Made by a program: the position numbers and the translations under genes
Shown here: piece after piece, positions 62,304-64,000 of the stretch
How the letters are laid out: every line of letters begins with the position of its first letter
Position numbering within the stretch: position 1 is the first letter of the stretch
Notes under the pieces: model-generated
Databases searched by the model: none
What the model saw: the letters and a program-made list of their open reading frames with translations, nothing else
Told to the model about the DNA's origin: nothing
Assembly: GCA_022826745.1 (NCBI GenBank)
Contig: JAJDUI010000037.1
Location: forward strand, 248,001-312,000
Length of the DNA stretch: 64,000 bases
Origin: Thermoanaerobaculia bacterium
GTDB taxonomy: Bacteria; Acidobacteriota; Thermoanaerobaculia; Multivoradales; Multivoraceae
Direction: 5' to 3'

Positions 62304-63167
62304 ATGACGGGTCCGCTGACCCTTAGGCGCGCCGAGAAGTACGGATTCTGCGCCGGTGTGCGGATCGCCGATCGCACGGTGCGGCAACTTGCCGCGGGCG
62401 GACGGCGCGGGCGGATCCTGGGCCAACTGGTCCACAACGAACGGGTCGTCTCCGACCTCGTGCAGCTCGGCTTCGGCACGGCGGACGCGCTCGACGAAGT
62501 CGAGAACGGGACGATCGTTTTCTCGGCGCATGGCGTGCCGCCGTCGTTTCACCGGCGGGCGCTGGAACGGGGCCTCCTGGTCGTCGATACGACCTGTCCG
62601 TTCGTCTATGACGTCCACGAAGAGGCCCGGCAGGCGCTCGAGGCGGGCTGCCACCTCGTGTTCATCGGCGACCGGCGGCACCGCGAGGTGATCGGCTACA
62701 CCCGGGATCTCGATCCGGAGGCGTACGACATCGTGCTGACCGCGGCCGATGTCGCCCGGATCGACTTCGAGCGCCACCCGAAGGTCAAGATCTTCTACCA
62801 GACCACGCTGAACAGCGAGGAGTACGAGCATGTCGCGCGGACGATCGAGGCGCGCGCGCCGGAGGCCGGGCGCGCGGACACGATCTGCTACGCGACGAAG
62901 GAGAACCAGGACGCGGCGCGCGCCATGGCGGCGGACCCGGAGATCGACTGCATCGTCGTCGTCGGCGGCCGGCACAGCGCGAACACGCGTCACCTGTGGG
63001 AGATCTGCCGGGAGATCGAGCCCCGGAGCCACCTCGTCCACGACTCGCGCGACCTGCGGAGAACCTGGTTCGAGGAGTGCCGCACCGTCGGCGTCACCGC
63101 CGGCGCCTCCACTCCGGACGCGATGATCGAGGAAGTCGAGGCGGCGATCCTGGAGGCGGCGCCCTGA
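62304..63167 (+). CDS. ispH: 4-hydroxy-3-methylbut-2-enyl diphosphate reductase
   Basis: A 287-residue Fe-S enzyme for the last step of the MEP pathway, forming IPP and DMAPP. The three conserved cluster cysteines are in YGFCAGV (Cys16), DTTCPFV and TICYATKENQ, with GQLVHNERVV, FSAHGVPPS, GDRRHREVIG, VVGGRHSANTRHL and GVTAGASTPD also in place. ATG 62304 is preceded by a GGAAGAGAGG ribosome-binding region. Its stop overlaps the probable CTG start of purD. Confidence 0.96.
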   Translation: MTGPLTLRRAEKYGFCAGVRIADRTVRQLAAGGRRGRILGQLVHNERVVSDLVQLGFGTADALDEVENGTIVFSAHGVPPSFHRRALERGLLVVDTTCPFVYDVHEEARQALEAGCHLVFIGDRRHREVIGYTRDLDPEAYDIVLTAADVARIDFERHPKVKIFYQTTLNSEEYEHVARTIEARAPEAGRADTICYATKENQDAARAMAADPEIDCIVVVGGRHSANTRHLWEICREIEPRSHLVHDSRDLRRTWFEECRTVGVTAGASTPDAMIEEVEAAILEAAP

Positions 63168-64000
63168 GAGTCCTGGTCATCGGCAACGGCGGCCGCGAAC
63201 ACGCGCTCTGCTGGCTCATCCGGGAGCGGTCGCCGGAGACGGAGCTCTACTGCGCGCCTGGCAGTCCGGGCACCGAGGAATGCGGTGCGAGCGTTGCGCT
63301 CGACGTCACGGACATCGACGGCCTTGCCCGGTTCGCCGCCGAACGCGGAATCGACCTCACCCTGGTCGGCCCCGAGGTGCCGCTCTCGCTCGGTGTGGTC
63401 GACGCGTTCAGGGAGCGCGGCCTGGCGATCTTCGGTCCGACCCGGGCGGCGGCGCGCCTCGAGAGCTCCAAGGTCTTCGCCAAGGAGTTCATGCGCCGCC
63501 ACGGAGTGCCGACCTGCGACTTCGAAGTCACCAGCAACCGCGACAGCGCGCGGAGGGCGGCCGAGCGCTTCGGGCTGCCGGCGGTGCTCAAGGCGGACGG
63601 TCTGGCCGCGGGCAAGGGCGTCCTGATCGTCTCGACGCCCGCGGAGCTCGAGGCCGCGCTGGACGAGTTCTTCGTGGAGCGACGGTTCGGCGACGCCGGC
63701 GCCCGCATCCTGATCGAGCCCTTCGTGCCCGGGGAGGAGGTTTCCTTCATCGGCTTCTGCGACGGGACCCGTGTGCTGCCGCTCGCGACGTCCAAGGACT
63801 ACAAGCGGATCGGCGACGGCGACTCCGGGCCCAACACCGGCGGCATGGGCGCCCACAGCCCGGCCGGGATCGTCTCGGATGGCGAAGTCGACCGGATCAT
63901 GCGCGACGTGATGGAGCGCACCGTGGCCGGCATGGCGGCGGACGGCACGCCGTTCTCGGGAGTCCTCTACGCCGGCCTGATGATGGGTCCGGACGGCCCG
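63164..64000 (+). CDS. purD: Phosphoribosylamine--glycine ligase, N-terminal part (3' truncated), apparent CTG start
   Basis: 279 codons are visible before the window ends. RVLVIGNGGREHALCWLI at the N-terminus, LTLVGPEVPLSLGVVD, ESSKVFAKEFMRRHGVPT, VLKADGLAAGKGVLIV and GPNTGGMGAHSPAG are clear PurD motifs. The family starts one residue before RVLVIG; here that codon is CTG (63164-63166), overlapping the ispH stop (CTGA), and no ATG, GTG or TTG occurs in frame just upstream. GGAGG at 63152-63156 lies 7 bases before it, the best spacing. It makes GAR in purine synthesis. Confidence 0.92.
   Translation, partial: MRVLVIGNGGREHALCWLIRERSPETELYCAPGSPGTEECGASVALDVTDIDGLARFAAERGIDLTLVGPEVPLSLGVVDAFRERGLAIFGPTRAAARLESSKVFAKEFMRRHGVPTCDFEVTSNRDSARRAAERFGLPAVLKADGLAAGKGVLIVSTPAELEAALDEFFVERRFGDAGARILIEPFVPGEEVSFIGFCDGTRVLPLATSKDYKRIGDGDSGPNTGGMGAHSPAGIVSDGEVDRIMRDVMERTVAGMAADGTPFSGVLYAGLMMGPDGP

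Overview
This 64 kb window is a gene-dense, very GC-rich chromosomal segment from a Gram-negative bacterium. An outer membrane is indicated by BamD, RseP, an ExbB/ExbD/ExbD/TonB set, a heptosyltransferase-like GT9 enzyme and type IV pilus minor-pilin genes. The gene mix (a mevalonate locus with isopentenyl phosphate kinase, TonB genes followed by TPR proteins, a PASTA protein beside rpe, SelA, TldD/TldE) would suit Acidobacteriota or a similarly deep Gram-negative phylum. That placement is inference only, because no rRNA or marker protein could be compared. No insertion sequence, prophage, CRISPR array or rRNA was seen. Nearly every base lies in or next to a gene; the only stretch over 300 bases without a protein gene is the tRNA array at 58.0-58.5 kb.

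Layout. 0-4.7 kb: mevalonate-pathway genes (3' end of class I HMG-CoA reductase, mevalonate kinase, a mevalonate-diphosphate-decarboxylase-family enzyme, isopentenyl phosphate kinase), interrupted by a less GC-rich GNAT plus O6-methylguanine methyltransferase pair and followed by a DtxR-type regulator. 5.4-7.4 kb (minus): biotin carrier and biotin carboxylase, whose likely carboxyltransferase partner is 20 kb away at 27.8-29.4 kb. 7.6-11.9 kb: periplasmic binding protein, a CACHE/HAMP-like sensor with no output domain, an OxlT-like MFS carrier and a UbiA-family phosphoribosyltransferase. 11.8-15.8 kb: a flippase-like membrane protein, then two tandem M20 hydrolases of which the first lacks key residues. 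15.8-22.2 kb: prepilin peptidase, two pseudopilins, a PilX-PilY1-like fusion and a membrane sulfatase-like enzyme. 22.3-27.7 kb: SelA, a TPR protein and a divergent TldD/TldE pair. 27.8-33.4 kb: carboxyltransferase, PurE, a tiny basic protein, RpiB, FolC, YebC, RuvC. 33.6-38.5 kb: TonB energy-transduction operon plus two tandem TPR paralogues. 38.5-43.7 kb: GatB, PgeF, an AmgK-like kinase, TatA, lytic transglycosylase and a Fis-like HTH protein. 43.8-51.7 kb (minus): a long, tightly packed run GT87-like, truA, cdsA, dxr, rseP, PASTA protein, rpe, bamD. 51.7-58.0 kb: GT2, GNAT, TPR, glmU, UvrD/PcrA helicase. 58.0-58.4 kb: four tRNAs. 58.5-64 kb: GT9, small membrane protein, NUDIX, HAD, Rrf2 regulator, lipoprotein-like protein, ispH and the start of purD.

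The most interesting points are these. (1) Both isoprenoid routes appear in one window: a mevalonate branch that looks like the IPK-dependent variant with no phosphomevalonate kinase among the genes visible here, plus dxr and ispH of the MEP route. (2) A two-hairpin intergenic element occurs twice, 48 kb apart, with base changes that preserve the stems. (3) A perfect 34-bp inverted repeat spans 175 bp between rpiB and folC. (4) The pilus locus encodes a PilX-PilY1-like fusion. (5) One of two tandem M20 hydrolases has lost catalytic residues. (6) Gene junctions often use NTGA stop/start overlaps, including an apparent CTG start for purD with an ideal Shine-Dalgarno sequence.
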